NCBI GenBank assembly: GCA_017511535.1
Contig: JAFWJS010000022.1
Coordinates: 1-53,871 of the forward strand
DNA: 53,871 bases
Source: Eubacterium sp.
Lineage (GTDB): Bacteria; Bacillota; Clostridia; Peptostreptococcales; Anaerovoracaceae
Direction of reading: 5' to 3'
The notes beneath the pieces were generated by a model that was not told the DNA's origin, did not search any database, and was given only the letters and a program-made list of their open reading frames with translations. Position 1 is the first letter of the stretch; each line of letters begins with the position of its first letter. This document shows positions 40,968 through 50,500 of this stretch, one piece after another. Position numbers and translations under genes: made by a program.

Positions 40968-42566
40968 TTGAAACACTTTACAGAGATAAAAGAGAATCAC
41001 TATACGAGAATATTCACGGCGGCGGCAGTGCTTCTGACCTGCTGTATACTTCTGACTTCATGCGCCAGGGTACGCGACTTTTTCCGGAAGAAGGCAGATA
41101 TCACCTTTGACGCCAACAGCGGTACGGTCGCGGCGAAGTACGTCGAAAAAGAGAAGGACTCCGGCGACAAGACAGTTACCGGCGACGCTGACAGAGTGAC
41201 AGTTAGATGTTTCGTCGGCGACACTCTCCCTGAAGACGTCGTAGAGAAGCCGTACTATACGTTCACCGGATGGTACACGAAAAAAGAAGGCGGCAAGAAG
41301 ATCATAAGCTGCCCGGAGAAGGACGCGACCTGCTACGCGCAGTGGGAAAGCGCGAACCTGAACCGCTTCGTTGAGATAAAGAACATCAAAGTAAGCACCG
41401 AGGCGTCCCCGGCGAACAAGGAGAACCTCGTAAGGATCAGTCCCGACAGCAGCAAGAACAGCGTTACGGTCACGTTCACACTGAGCGAATGGTTTGGCCA
41501 GAGAGTCGCATTCACAGATAAGAAAGGCAAAGTGATCCAGGAGATCGACGTCAGCTCTGCGAACGGCGAAAAGTTCAGCAGCGACCCTGTGACTGTCTCA
41601 TGCAAACTTCCGGACAGGAATTGGATGGACAGGAAATCTTCATCATATTACATCAGGTCTTTCGGAAACGATCATGTGGATAAAGGCGACCCGGTAAGAT
41701 TCAGGATAAAGCTCGACGGACAGTATGAGCACTTCGATAAGCCTGTGGAAGGATCGATGGTCTGGTACGGCGGGGATGAGAAAGCGCCTGAAGACAGGAC
41801 CGCAGTGATCCTGGCGACAGATAAAAACCATGTCTACGCACGTCATGAATCAACGAACGAGACAGAAGACGGAAGCATCATATATAAATGGAAGAAATCT
41901 GACTGCATGATCAATCTGGCGGACGTCAGGACCGATATCGTATACGATATATACAACGCGTACAGCTCCAGATTCTTCCCTATCCGCGGTAAAGCCATGT
42001 ATACGGATAACGGCGGCAAGGGCCTCAAGAGGTATGAGACCGTCAGCAGAGAATCTGCGATGCATAAGAACGATAAGACAGGAAAGACGACCTTCATGGT
42101 GCCGGTCCAGTGGGATTTTGCCGAGAAGATCGCGCTTGCCCAGTCAAGAGCAAGAGACGCGGGAGTGACATTGTATATAGTCGATACGTTCAGGCCGATG
42201 GCCTCCGTCGATCCTGTGGCGAAGAAGGTAAAGGACGCGAGCCTGCTGGCGTACGGCGGTACTTCAGCTCATAACTTCGGAACAGCTGTAGACACAGGCT
42301 GGCAGAGAGTGAACGGGAAAGGCGAGCCTGTCGGCGAACCTTACGTCAAAAACCTCCAGGAGCTCGACAAGAAGAAAGCAGTTAAAGGCCCCCGCGGGAA
42401 TTCGGCTGAGATCTGGTGGCAGGGCGTGCACAAGCTCCGTCAGGAATGGTGGCATTACGGCGATACCAATCTGGATTCTGGATTCAGACCTCACGCGAAG
42501 CGTGTCGCAGAGCTTTATGTGAATCAGGGCAAGTGCCTGTCCGCTAAGAGAAGCACGCTGGATTAA
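40968..42566 (+). CDS. Lipoprotein M15 (VanX/VanY-like) peptidase with InlB-type repeat
   Basis: Exported lipoprotein of 532 residues, probably a D-Ala-D-Ala dipeptidase or carboxypeptidase. After the lipobox ILLTSC (about residue 32) comes a Listeria-Bacteroides (InlB B) repeat: ITFDANSGTVAAKYVE and TFTGWYTKKEGGKKI (about 42-110). A beta-rich middle follows. The C-terminal M15 domain carries YIVDTFRPMASVD, the zinc motif GGTSAHNFGTAVDTGW and QEWWHYGD. The start codon is TTG at 40968 with GGAAAGG eight bases upstream; no nearby ATG fits the signal peptide. MntP follows 31 bases downstream. Confidence 0.85.
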   Translation: MKHFTEIKENHYTRIFTAAAVLLTCCILLTSCARVRDFFRKKADITFDANSGTVAAKYVEKEKDSGDKTVTGDADRVTVRCFVGDTLPEDVVEKPYYTFTGWYTKKEGGKKIISCPEKDATCYAQWESANLNRFVEIKNIKVSTEASPANKENLVRISPDSSKNSVTVTFTLSEWFGQRVAFTDKKGKVIQEIDVSSANGEKFSSDPVTVSCKLPDRNWMDRKSSSYYIRSFGNDHVDKGDPVRFRIKLDGQYEHFDKPVEGSMVWYGGDEKAPEDRTAVILATDKNHVYARHESTNETEDGSIIYKWKKSDCMINLADVRTDIVYDIYNAYSSRFFPIRGKAMYTDNGGKGLKRYETVSRESAMHKNDKTGKTTFMVPVQWDFAEKIALAQSRARDAGVTLYIVDTFRPMASVDPVAKKVKDASLLAYGGTSAHNFGTAVDTGWQRVNGKGEPVGEPYVKNLQELDKKKAVKGPRGNSAEIWWQGVHKLRQEWWHYGDTNLDSGFRPHAKRVAELYVNQGKCLSAKRSTLD

Positions 42567-42597
42567 TTGATCAAAAAGAAAGAACTGGCTTTAAACT

Positions 42598-43185
42598 ATG
42601 GATTCGATTCTGATTTTTATTCTAAACAGCATACTCTTCGGCGTCGGGCTTGCGATGGATGCGTTCTCTGTATCCGCTGCAAATGGGCTCGCGGCGCCGA
42701 ACATGCACATAAGCAAGTCTTTTAAGATCGCCGGGACTTTCGGCGCATTCCAGATGGCGATGCCGCTTATCGGCTGGTTCTGCGTCCATACTGTCGCAGA
42801 GAACTTCAAGGCGTTCCAGAAGTTCATCCCGTGGATCGCTTTGATCCTCCTGCTGTATATCGGCGGGAGCATGCTCTACGAGGGGATCACCAATAAAGCC
42901 GCTGAAGAGGCGCGTGAGGAAGTGCCCGGAGGGACTTTGTTCGTCCAGGGAGTCGCGACTTCGATAGACGCACTTTCCGTAGGTTTCACGATCGCGTCGT
43001 ATACGTGGGCCGAGGCACTGCTGGAGTCGCTGATAATCGGAGTGGTGACATTCGTGATCTGTCTGGTCGGCATAAAGCTCGGCAAGACTCTCGGCATGAA
43101 ACTCTCGGGCAAGGCCGAGATACTCGGCGGAGTGATCCTGATCGGGATCGGGCTGGAGATATTCATAACAGGCGTTTTCATGTAA
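42598..43185 (+). CDS. mntP: Manganese efflux pump MntP
   Basis: Exports Mn2+ across the cytoplasmic membrane. The 195 residues have six hydrophobic segments with the conserved Asp pair in GVGLAMDAFSVSAANG (TM1) and VATSIDALSVGFTIA (TM4). Length and pattern match MntP. It begins 31 bases after the M15 lipoprotein gene, so no room exists for the yybP-ykoY Mn riboswitch that often precedes mntP. The link to neighbours is unclear. Confidence 0.92.
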   Translation: MDSILIFILNSILFGVGLAMDAFSVSAANGLAAPNMHISKSFKIAGTFGAFQMAMPLIGWFCVHTVAENFKAFQKFIPWIALILLLYIGGSMLYEGITNKAAEEAREEVPGGTLFVQGVATSIDALSVGFTIASYTWAEALLESLIIGVVTFVICLVGIKLGKTLGMKLSGKAEILGGVILIGIGLEIFITGVFM

Positions 43186-43254
43186 AACCTGCAGGAACGC
43201 GGTATCCCTGCGGACAGGCATGATCAAAGGACATAAATAAGAAAGAAGGTAGAA

Positions 43255-44427
43255 ATGGAAGGAAGAAAGTTTTTCCCAGAGCTTGATCCGGAGAAGAGAC
43301 TTGCCCTCGGCTGCATGAGGCTCCCCCTCAATGGCAGCAGTGAAGGCGACATCGACATGGAAAAATGCAAGGAAATGGTCGACAGATTCATGGAAGCCGG
43401 GTTCAATTATTTTGATACGGCGAGAGTCTATCACCGCGGAGTAAGCGAGAAGATGATAAAGGAATGCATCTCCGACAGATATCCGCGTGAATCGTTCGTG
43501 CTGACCGACAAGCTTTCAGACGGATGCTTCAGGAACGAAGAAGACATAAGGCCTCTGTTCGAGGATCAGCTGAAGGTACTTGGCGTGGACTATGTGGACT
43601 TCTATCTGATGCACGCGCTCGACAAGGGTAACTACGACAAATATCAGCGCACTCACGCATGGGAGATCGCACAGGAGCTGAAGGCAGAAGGAAAGATCAG
43701 GCATGTCGGCTTCTCGTTCCATGATGACGCTGAATTCCTGGAACAGATACTGAACGACCATCCTGAGACAGAGATCGTACAGATCCAGTTCAACTACTAC
43801 GACATCGACAGCCCGTCCGTACAGAGCGCGAAGCTGTATGAGATCTGTGAGAAGTACGACAAGCCGGTGCTCGTCATGGAGCCGGTAAGAGGAGGCGGCC
43901 TTGCCAATCTTCCTGCCGTCGCCCAGGACGTGCTCGATAAGCTGTATGAGAAACAGTGTGAAGAGGAAGGATGCTCGCCTGAGGATCATCCGTCTGCCGC
44001 GTCATATGCTCTCCGCTTCGCGGCTTCATTCCCTATGGTGTGCATGGTGCTCTCCGGAATGGGAGACATGGATATGATCGAGAATAACATCGATACGTTC
44101 ACAGATTTCTGCCCGATAAGTGAAGATGAGCTCGAAGCTCTGTATAAGGTGAAGGACCTTATGAAGACGCCGGGACTGATACCCTGCACAGCGTGCCATT
44201 ACTGCACAGAGGGCTGTCCGCAGGAGATCAAGATCCCGGATCTCTTCCAGAACTATAACAATAACAAGCTCTTCCCGTCATGGAACAGCACGATGTACTA
44301 TGACATAAACACGCGCGGCGCCGGCAAGGCTTCTGACTGCATCAAATGCGGAAAGTGCGAGAAAGCATGCCCGCAGCACCTCAGGATCAGAGATCTTCTG
44401 GAGAAAGTCGCGGCTGAATTCGAATGA
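43255..44427 (+). CDS. Aldo/keto reductase with C-terminal ferredoxin domain
   Basis: A 390-residue aldo/keto reductase fused to an iron-sulfur domain. The barrel has the catalytic tetrad: Asp and Tyr in FDTARVYHRG, Lys in LTDKLSD, His in YLMHALDKG. The C-terminus holds CTACHYCTEGCP and CIKCGKCEKACPQHL (about 315-375). Such proteins are common in anaerobes and probably take electrons via the clusters rather than only NADPH; substrates are unknown. GAAGGTAGAA precedes ATG 43255. It may be co-transcribed with mntP (69-base gap) and is closed by a strong terminator. Confidence 0.92.
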   Translation: MEGRKFFPELDPEKRLALGCMRLPLNGSSEGDIDMEKCKEMVDRFMEAGFNYFDTARVYHRGVSEKMIKECISDRYPRESFVLTDKLSDGCFRNEEDIRPLFEDQLKVLGVDYVDFYLMHALDKGNYDKYQRTHAWEIAQELKAEGKIRHVGFSFHDDAEFLEQILNDHPETEIVQIQFNYYDIDSPSVQSAKLYEICEKYDKPVLVMEPVRGGGLANLPAVAQDVLDKLYEKQCEEEGCSPEDHPSAASYALRFAASFPMVCMVLSGMGDMDMIENNIDTFTDFCPISEDELEALYKVKDLMKTPGLIPCTACHYCTEGCPQEIKIPDLFQNYNNNKLFPSWNSTMYYDINTRGAGKASDCIKCGKCEKACPQHLRIRDLLEKVAAEFE

Positions 44428-44449
44428 TGCGGTATTGAATCACGCATTC

Positions 44450-44504
44450 AAAAAGCTGCTGTCTTAAGTGCTTATCCGGCACTTAAGACAGCAGCCTGTT
44501 TTTT
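44450..44504. terminator. Bidirectional terminator closing the surface operon and the AKR gene
   Basis: GCTGCTGTCTTAAGTGC and its exact complement form a 17-bp perfect stem with a TTATCCG loop. The plus strand continues CTGTTTTTT, the minus strand TTTTTGAA. It serves both convergent transcripts. Confidence 0.93.
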
Positions 44505-44509
44505 ATGGC

Positions 44510-45484
44510 TCAGCTGTTCTTCTTTTTTCTCCTGAATATGAGGAACAGCAGGATCAAAAGGACCACGAGCCCGGTGCTGCCTGCGACAACGCCGGCGTTA
44601 AGGCCTGTGCCTCCGGATCTGCCTTCTTCAGCGCCGTCGCCGGCATCAGTCTCCGGCACTTCCTCGTCATCGAGATTTGACACATCTCCGGTGTTACCGT
44701 CTTCTGCGGCACTTCCTTCTCCGTCAGCTCCGGGTGTGTTCCAGGCGTTTATTATACGGCCTCCTGCAGCTCCTGCCCTGTTGTCATCGCTGCCGCCGGC
44801 ATTATTGCCGTTTCCGTTTCCGCCGTTTTCATCCCCTGTATCGTTTCCCGTATCATCATCTTCTTCTATCACGTTCGACTTGTAGGTGAACACGAAATGA
44901 TTGTCGTCTTCATCTTCTGTGAGAGTCTTCATCGCGTTGTTTGTGACCGGCGCATAATTCTTTATATGCTTGAACGACACCACAGGCTTGTCTCCCGGCA
45001 TACCGTAATATGTGTCCTCATCTCTGAGCGCGTTACCGTCCTCATCGACATATTCTACGGTATATCTGACCATTCCGCCCTTCATTCCGTAAGCCGCGGA
45101 GAATGAAAGGTCCTCTTTCACGTCAAACGTGTATGTCTGATAATACGCTCCTGCGATCTCGTCGTTATCATGGCCGGAAAGTTTGAGTCCTCTGACATAA
45201 TATTTATCCGGATCCTTGACCTTAATGTCGAGCTCTGAAGCGTCGATGGTACATGTATCGCCATATTTGAACCCTGTGAGCTTCTTTACTGTATTTCCCT
45301 TTTTGCCGAAGTATCCCTCTTTACCGGAATAGATCGTAACAGTGTAGGTATACGCTTCTTCGTCAGCATACGCGTACATCGTTCCCGCGCATACACTCGC
45401 CAGCATGAACGCCGCAAGCAGCGCTGCAGCCGCCAAAGCAGAGGTAAGCAGCATAGTGATCCTGTTTTTATCACTCAGTTTCAT
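44510..45484 (-). CDS. Membrane-anchored surface protein with acidic stalk
   Basis: Exported 324-residue protein. A signal peptide covers about residues 1-42 (ending AYA). Two beta-rich domains follow, the second MucBP-like (VRYTVEYVDEDGNALRDEDT, then MPGDKPVVSFK). A Gly/Asn/Asp/Glu-rich stalk (about 215-290) leads to a C-terminal membrane helix (VVAGSTGLVVLLILLFLIF) and RRKKKNS. The layout is that of a sortase substrate, but there is no LPXTG; the nearest match is GRSGGTG just before the helix. It is last in the operon and overlaps the preceding gene by 14 bases. No enzymatic motif is visible. Confidence 0.72.
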   Translation of the reverse strand: MKLSDKNRITMLLTSALAAAALLAAFMLASVCAGTMYAYADEEAYTYTVTIYSGKEGYFGKKGNTVKKLTGFKYGDTCTIDASELDIKVKDPDKYYVRGLKLSGHDNDEIAGAYYQTYTFDVKEDLSFSAAYGMKGGMVRYTVEYVDEDGNALRDEDTYYGMPGDKPVVSFKHIKNYAPVTNNAMKTLTEDEDDNHFVFTYKSNVIEEDDDTGNDTGDENGGNGNGNNAGGSDDNRAGAAGGRIINAWNTPGADGEGSAAEDGNTGDVSNLDDEEVPETDAGDGAEEGRSGGTGLNAGVVAGSTGLVVLLILLFLIFRRKKKNS

Positions 45485-46262
45485 CTGATTCCCCTCCTTT
45501 ATACTTAAGCACTGCGATAAGCAGTATTATGCCTGTCAGCATGAGTAATACGTATGGCAGGAGCCTTGTATAGTCGCCCGTTCTGACGCCGCTCTTCACA
45601 GCCTTCCTGCCCGGCGATGCAGGAGTGCCTGACGGACGCGACGGCTTTGTGACTGTCTTTGGCTTGTCCACGGCAAACGCAAGCTCTACGGATCCGTCCG
45701 TATCCATGTAATCATTCACTTCTGTCTCACCGTCAAAAGCAATATTCAGCGTTATCTTTCCTGATTCTCCTTTATCAAGGCTCTGCAGATAGAACCACTC
45801 GTCGAGAGCGTTCGTTGCCTGCTCCAGCCCCTGCATGTCGCCCGGCGTTTCTTCTCCTCCGACTTTGCTGTTGGAGAAGATCACTTTGTCTCTGCCCTTT
45901 TTATCCGTATGGATGAGCTCATAAGTGTAGGCGCCGTTTTCCGGCGTCCCTGTGCCCTTTACTTTCTTTCTTGAACTGTTGGCCTTCTCCAGCGTCTGGA
46001 TCACGTCGTTGGTCATATACCAGTCTGTAGGGCCGTCATACTTATTCTTATACCTGACCCTGAAAGTAACGCTGTCTCCCGGCTGCAGGCCTGATATCGT
46101 GTCAGCGACTTTACCGGTCTTGAAAGATGAGGTGATCTTGCTGCCGTCGAACTCTGAAGTACCGTTCAATTTATATGTCTTAGCGGACGATACCGCAGTC
46201 TCTGCTCCCAACATGACAGCCACGGCTATAAGGAGCACGAGTACCGATCTGTATCTTTTCAT
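45471..46262 (-). CDS. Surface protein with camelysin/TasA-like domain and C-terminal anchor
   Basis: Exported 263-residue protein: signal peptide (about 1-27, ending SSA), a beta domain of about 170 residues, a Pro/Ser-rich linker (TVTKPSRPSGTPASPGRK), then GVRTGDYTRLLPYVLLMLTG and a membrane helix with a short KYKGGE tail. The TGD-plus-helix ending resembles degenerate sortase sorting signals. The segment ALDEWFYLQSLDKGESGKI followed by DGETEVNDYMDTDG is, as I recall it, a pattern common in Clostridia beside SipW-type and Cna_B proteins. It starts 12 bases after the upstream gene and overlaps the downstream one, so the five genes are tightly coupled. Confidence 0.7.
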   Translation of the reverse strand: MKRYRSVLVLLIAVAVMLGAETAVSSAKTYKLNGTSEFDGSKITSSFKTGKVADTISGLQPGDSVTFRVRYKNKYDGPTDWYMTNDVIQTLEKANSSRKKVKGTGTPENGAYTYELIHTDKKGRDKVIFSNSKVGGEETPGDMQGLEQATNALDEWFYLQSLDKGESGKITLNIAFDGETEVNDYMDTDGSVELAFAVDKPKTVTKPSRPSGTPASPGRKAVKSGVRTGDYTRLLPYVLLMLTGIILLIAVLKYKGGESDETE

Positions 46263-46274
46263 ATCTCTTCCTCC

Positions 46275-47051
46275 TTAATCCACCGTGATCTTTCCGCCGC
46301 GCACAGCGACGTTCGATACTCCCCACTGGCTCTCCATAGCGTCGTTTGCGTTATGGGTCTGCACAGCCTGGACGTCGGCTTTGATCATGAACGCGCTTCC
46401 GTCGTATCTGTAAACATAAGTATACGTCGTCACGCCCGTTTCCTTATTCTCATCTGTAGTGACTTCATAGTCGTCGGCTATCTTACTGTCGATCACGAGC
46501 CTGTTGAACAAAGGCGCGCTGCTCTTTCCGGCAGGTACTTCTGATCTGCAGTAATACGTGCTCGCTTCAGCTGTGGACTCGTGCTCGTTAATGACCCACG
46601 CGGAGCTGTTGTACTCTTTACCGTCATATGAGAGTCTGATCAGATCAGGTGAAAGGGTCGTGATCTTCTCTTTCGTCTCAGGATCAAGCCAGTATTTCCT
46701 GATCGTCATCCTGACGTAAACAGGTATGTCCTGACCGTTCCCAGCCGCGATCTCTTCCTTATACATCTTTCCCGGCTCAAAACTTCCGAGTTTGTCTTCG
46801 TTTTCATAGCCTAGGTATCCGACAAGCTCTCCTGTGACCTTGCTTTCTCCGTCCAGTGTGTTCTCTCCGCCGCATACGTCGCGGCCGTTCTCCAGAAGGT
46901 GTACCTGGAGATGGTTCATAAAGAACGAAGCTTCATAGCTGTCACTCTCAAAATCCATACCGGATCCCGCTGCAAAGCTCCCTATCGCTCCCGCGACAGT
47001 AAGTACAACTGCAAGGATGATGAGCGCTGTTTTCCTGCTTATCTTCTTCAT
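46275..47051 (-). CDS. TasA/camelysin-like surface protein with signal peptide
   Basis: A 258-residue exported beta-rich protein. The N-terminus is KKISRKTALIILAVVLTVAG, with cleavage near FAAGS, then ESDSYEASFFMNHLQVHLLE, which sits where the TasA/CalY family has its conserved first strand. Further on: VYVRMTIRKYWLDPETKEK, typical of SipW-processed biofilm-fibre proteins. No anchor is seen. Its ATG overlaps the stop of the previous gene (TGATG), indicating coupling. A structural fibre or pilus role is inferred from family and context. Confidence 0.68.
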   Translation of the reverse strand: MKKISRKTALIILAVVLTVAGAIGSFAAGSGMDFESDSYEASFFMNHLQVHLLENGRDVCGGENTLDGESKVTGELVGYLGYENEDKLGSFEPGKMYKEEIAAGNGQDIPVYVRMTIRKYWLDPETKEKITTLSPDLIRLSYDGKEYNSSAWVINEHESTAEASTYYCRSEVPAGKSSAPLFNRLVIDSKIADDYEVTTDENKETGVTTYTYVYRYDGSAFMIKADVQAVQTHNANDAMESQWGVSNVAVRGGKITVD

Positions 47052-47560
47052 CAGTCGCTCACCTCCTCCATACCAACGGCTATATCAGGATAGAGCCAGC
47101 CTTCCGGCTTCACGACTCTGTTCTCTTCTGTACCGTCGTAGATGACTCTGGCGGACTCGTGTGCCACGACTATATCGAAGTCATGTCCGGCTTCATCTGC
47201 CTTGGCCTTATCGATCCTGACGTTGATGACACTGGTCGTGTTCCCTGCCTCAAGGATCTTCTTGTAATACCAGAATCCGTCGCTTCCTTCGACCCAGTCC
47301 TCTGAAGGCGCGTCTATCGTGATGTTATCACCGTAGATACCTACTCTAACGAGAAGATCTGTCTCACCTGTGTTTTCCACCTGCAGGACTTTCCCGTTTT
47401 CGTCCGCTTCCTCATGGACCAGGCTCGAGCCGTTCAGATGAACGTCCGCTCCGCCCTTTGCCTCTTCATAGTCAGTGAAGTACGCATAGCATACAGCCGC
47501 TGACATGACAGCAATAGCTGCCGCGAGGCAAATCAGAATTGTTGATCTCGCCTTTCTCAT
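47051..47560 (-). CDS. SipW-type signal-peptide (TasA/CalY-like) protein
   Basis: A 169-residue exported protein. The signal region RSTILICLAAAIAVMSAAVC is followed by YAYFTDYEEAKG, the hallmark of SipW-dependent TasA/CalY-type proteins. The remainder is a small beta domain with LLVRVGIYGDNI and a C-terminal WLYPDIAVG. Two ATGs (47563 and 47560) follow GAGGAG, itself within the last codons of the adhesin gene. The second has better spacing. It has no membrane anchor. It lies directly after the giant adhesin and is coupled to it. No signal peptidase W gene is in the window; one may lie beyond the right edge. Confidence 0.72.
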   Translation of the reverse strand: MRKARSTILICLAAAIAVMSAAVCYAYFTDYEEAKGGADVHLNGSSLVHEEADENGKVLQVENTGETDLLVRVGIYGDNITIDAPSEDWVEGSDGFWYYKKILEAGNTTSVINVRIDKAKADEAGHDFDIVVAHESARVIYDGTEENRVVKPEGWLYPDIAVGMEEVSD

Positions 47561-47564
47561 CATC

Positions 47565-50500
47565 TTACTCCTCACCGCCTTCGAATCTGACGCCGCTGCC
47601 GTTGTCACTGTAGTTATTGACTATACCACCGTTATCTCCGGTCCCGCTCTCGCCTATATCGTTCTCGAACTCGAACAGCCATACGGTCCTTCCTCTGTAT
47701 CCGCGGTACTCTCCGTCGTACTGCTCGACTTCCTTCTTGGTTATCTCAGCCTGCTTAGGAGTATAGCTGCCGCTGTAGATCTCAGTCACTGTATACTCCG
47801 CGTCTATCGGAACTTTCTTCAGCACCTTGGTCTCAGAAGCTCCGCTCTTCTCGTTAAAGGCAAAGCCCACTGTATTCTGGTAAACGATATTGCCGTCCTT
47901 GTCTTTACCTTCAACACGGAACGCGACTGTCGAGTTCTTTCCTGAACCGGTGCTGAATCTCTCCGGCATCTTCTTGGTGAGCAGAAGATCTATGTAGAGG
48001 CAGCGGTTCGTGATCGTGAACTTTCCATCGCCGGCAGGCGATATTGCCGTCTCATAGTCCGCCACAGGCTGCTCAGAAACAGTATATTTGATCTCATTCC
48101 AGTTCGCGTCTACCTTAGGAAGGTTGGCGAACGTGTGCTTCCAATCCTGCTCCGCAGTGACTTTCACGGTATCAGCGACCTTGCCGTCCGCGAGAAGCTC
48201 CACTGTGATCTCTCCCGGCCTCAGTCCTGCTGAATCGTTATAGTCGTCCCAGTACTTCTCTACGCTGACCTCGGTAAGTTCTATGCTGTTTGTGATCCTG
48301 AATTCCTTATTGATCTGGTCTTCGATCTTGTTGCCTTCATCGTCCAGCACATATTCACCGTTCTCATCGACGACGTACTTCGTTACAGACTCTACGACCG
48401 GCTCTTTGTAATGAGGAACTCGGTCTTCTTCTACGACGTAGTTGATCATGTTGCCCTTGTCGTCTGCCATCATCAGTTGATCGAACCTGAATTCCCAGCT
48501 GCCCTGCGCATCCGGAAGCTTCGCCGTTATTTCCTCATATGTCGGCTTGCCGTTTTCATCAAGTACAGGCTCTCCGTTTTCATCCATGATCTGCCTTGTC
48601 GCAGGGATCAGTACCGGCTTTCCGTTCTCGTCAACGATCTCTTTACCGCTTTCATCGAACTGGTTCCTCATAAGGCGTACAGTTATCTGTCCAGGTCTGA
48701 GTCCCGCCGCATTGTTCTGGTCGTCCCAGACTTTGGTCCCGGTAACTTCCATGTAGTTCAGCGTATTGGTGACGGTGAACGTCGTTACTATGCCTGTGCT
48801 GTCGGTCTCCTGATCGATAGTGGTATCATAGTAGTCTACTTCATCCTCAGTTACCTTGTATTCGATCTTCACGCCGTCTTTGTTGTGGTCCGGAAGATCC
48901 TTGAACAGCTTGCTCCAGTTTCCGTCTTCGTCTTCTTTGATCACGGCAGAATCGATCTCTTTGAAGTCTTCTTCTGCAGGCGCCTCATATACCGGCCTGT
49001 CGTTATCGTCAAGGACCGGCTCGCCCTGATCATCAAGCTTCTGTTTCCATTCTGCCGACAGAAGATGTACTGTGATCTCATCCGGACGGATCTTCGCTAT
49101 ATCGTCTCTGTCATCCCACTTCTTCTCTACATTGATCTCCACATAATTCAATGTATTGGTGATGTTGGACGTCACATTGCCGTTTTCATCTGTCTCAGGG
49201 TCGCTTATTTCTGTGTCATAGTACCGGACCGGTTCTTCTGTAACGGTATAAGTTATATGCGTACCGTCTTCCTTTTCCTTGAGCAGATGCTCGAATTTGA
49301 ATGACCAGCTGCCGTCGTCGTCCGGAGTAAAGTCCTTACTGTCGACTTTCTCGCCGTTTGCAAACAGATTCACCGTTATCTTTTCCGGACGCTTTCCTGC
49401 CTTGTCATCGTTATCGACCCATGTCTTGGTGCCGCTGACATCCACATATTCAGGCTGATATCTGTTATCGGCGACAAGCTGCATCTTTATATCGGTATTA
49501 TTGGCAAATACTGTGTTGTTCTTTTCAAATTTCTTGCCGTCGACAGTTATTGAATCGAACTTGTAATTGTAGTCGCCCATGGAAAGCTCCAGAACAGTGT
49601 ATTTCTGTCCGTTCTTCCACTGCCACGGTATCTTGTTGCCTTCGCTGTCCACTGCGTCTGTGAATGACTCTGTTTCCGCATCATATCTGCTGCAGTGATC
49701 GATAGTCCAAAGGCCGATCTCTTTCTCGCTCTCGCCCTTCTTTATCTCATATGGAAGGTATACAAACTTTATTCCACGTGTAGCGAGGTTCGCCGCTATC
49801 TGATCGTCTGTCAGTTCTGACGGATCATCGAGTTCTCCTATAGGATCGCCTTCATATATAATGAATCTGTATTTCAGATCCTGCTCAGCCTTGTGGGCGA
49901 CTATCTCTGTGACTTCTTCAGTCTCCGGTTCCATGACATCTTCCATCACAGTCTCCATGACAGGATTTCCGCTGTCGTCGGTTATAGGATGCCCTTCTCC
50001 ATCCACTACCTGCCGTTGTACTGGATTACCTTCTTCGTCAAGAACGGGCTGCCTCTTTGGATTACCATTCTCATCAAGGACCGGCTTCATTATGACGTTG
50101 CCGTTTTCGTCTTTCTTTTCAACTGTCCTGGTCACTTCCTCTGACAGTTTTTTCGTAAGCAACGGGGCGTTAGGATATTTCAAACCTACATTAAGCGGCT
50201 GTGCCTCGAGATACCAGGAATCTTTTTCACTCTCATAACCTTCTCTGCTCAGCGGCAGCTGATATTTATATCCGAAGCTGTTCCACGCTATCTGCCCGGG
50301 CTGTGCGTTTTTATCATCTATTTTCGCATTGAATGAAATATGTATCCTGGCCTCTCTGTACAACATATATTTACTTGTATCGGTCTGCCAGGCTTCCGGA
50401 TCCTTTACTACGACCCTGATAGATCTTGCTTTCCTGAGCGCCTCTTTAAGAGCGTCGCCCTCAAGGTCCGCGATATTGGTCCATCCGTCGCCGGTACCGA

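Noticed and set aside
42598..43434. Long antisense frames over mntP and the aldo/keto reductase gene
   Set aside because: The plus-strand frames encode clear families with good ribosome binding sites; the opposite frames are shadows.
45471..45600. Canonical LPXTG sorting signals in the surface operon
   Set aside because: Only degenerate TGD- and GGTG-like motifs occur before the membrane helices, and no sortase gene is in the window, so wall anchoring is not claimed.
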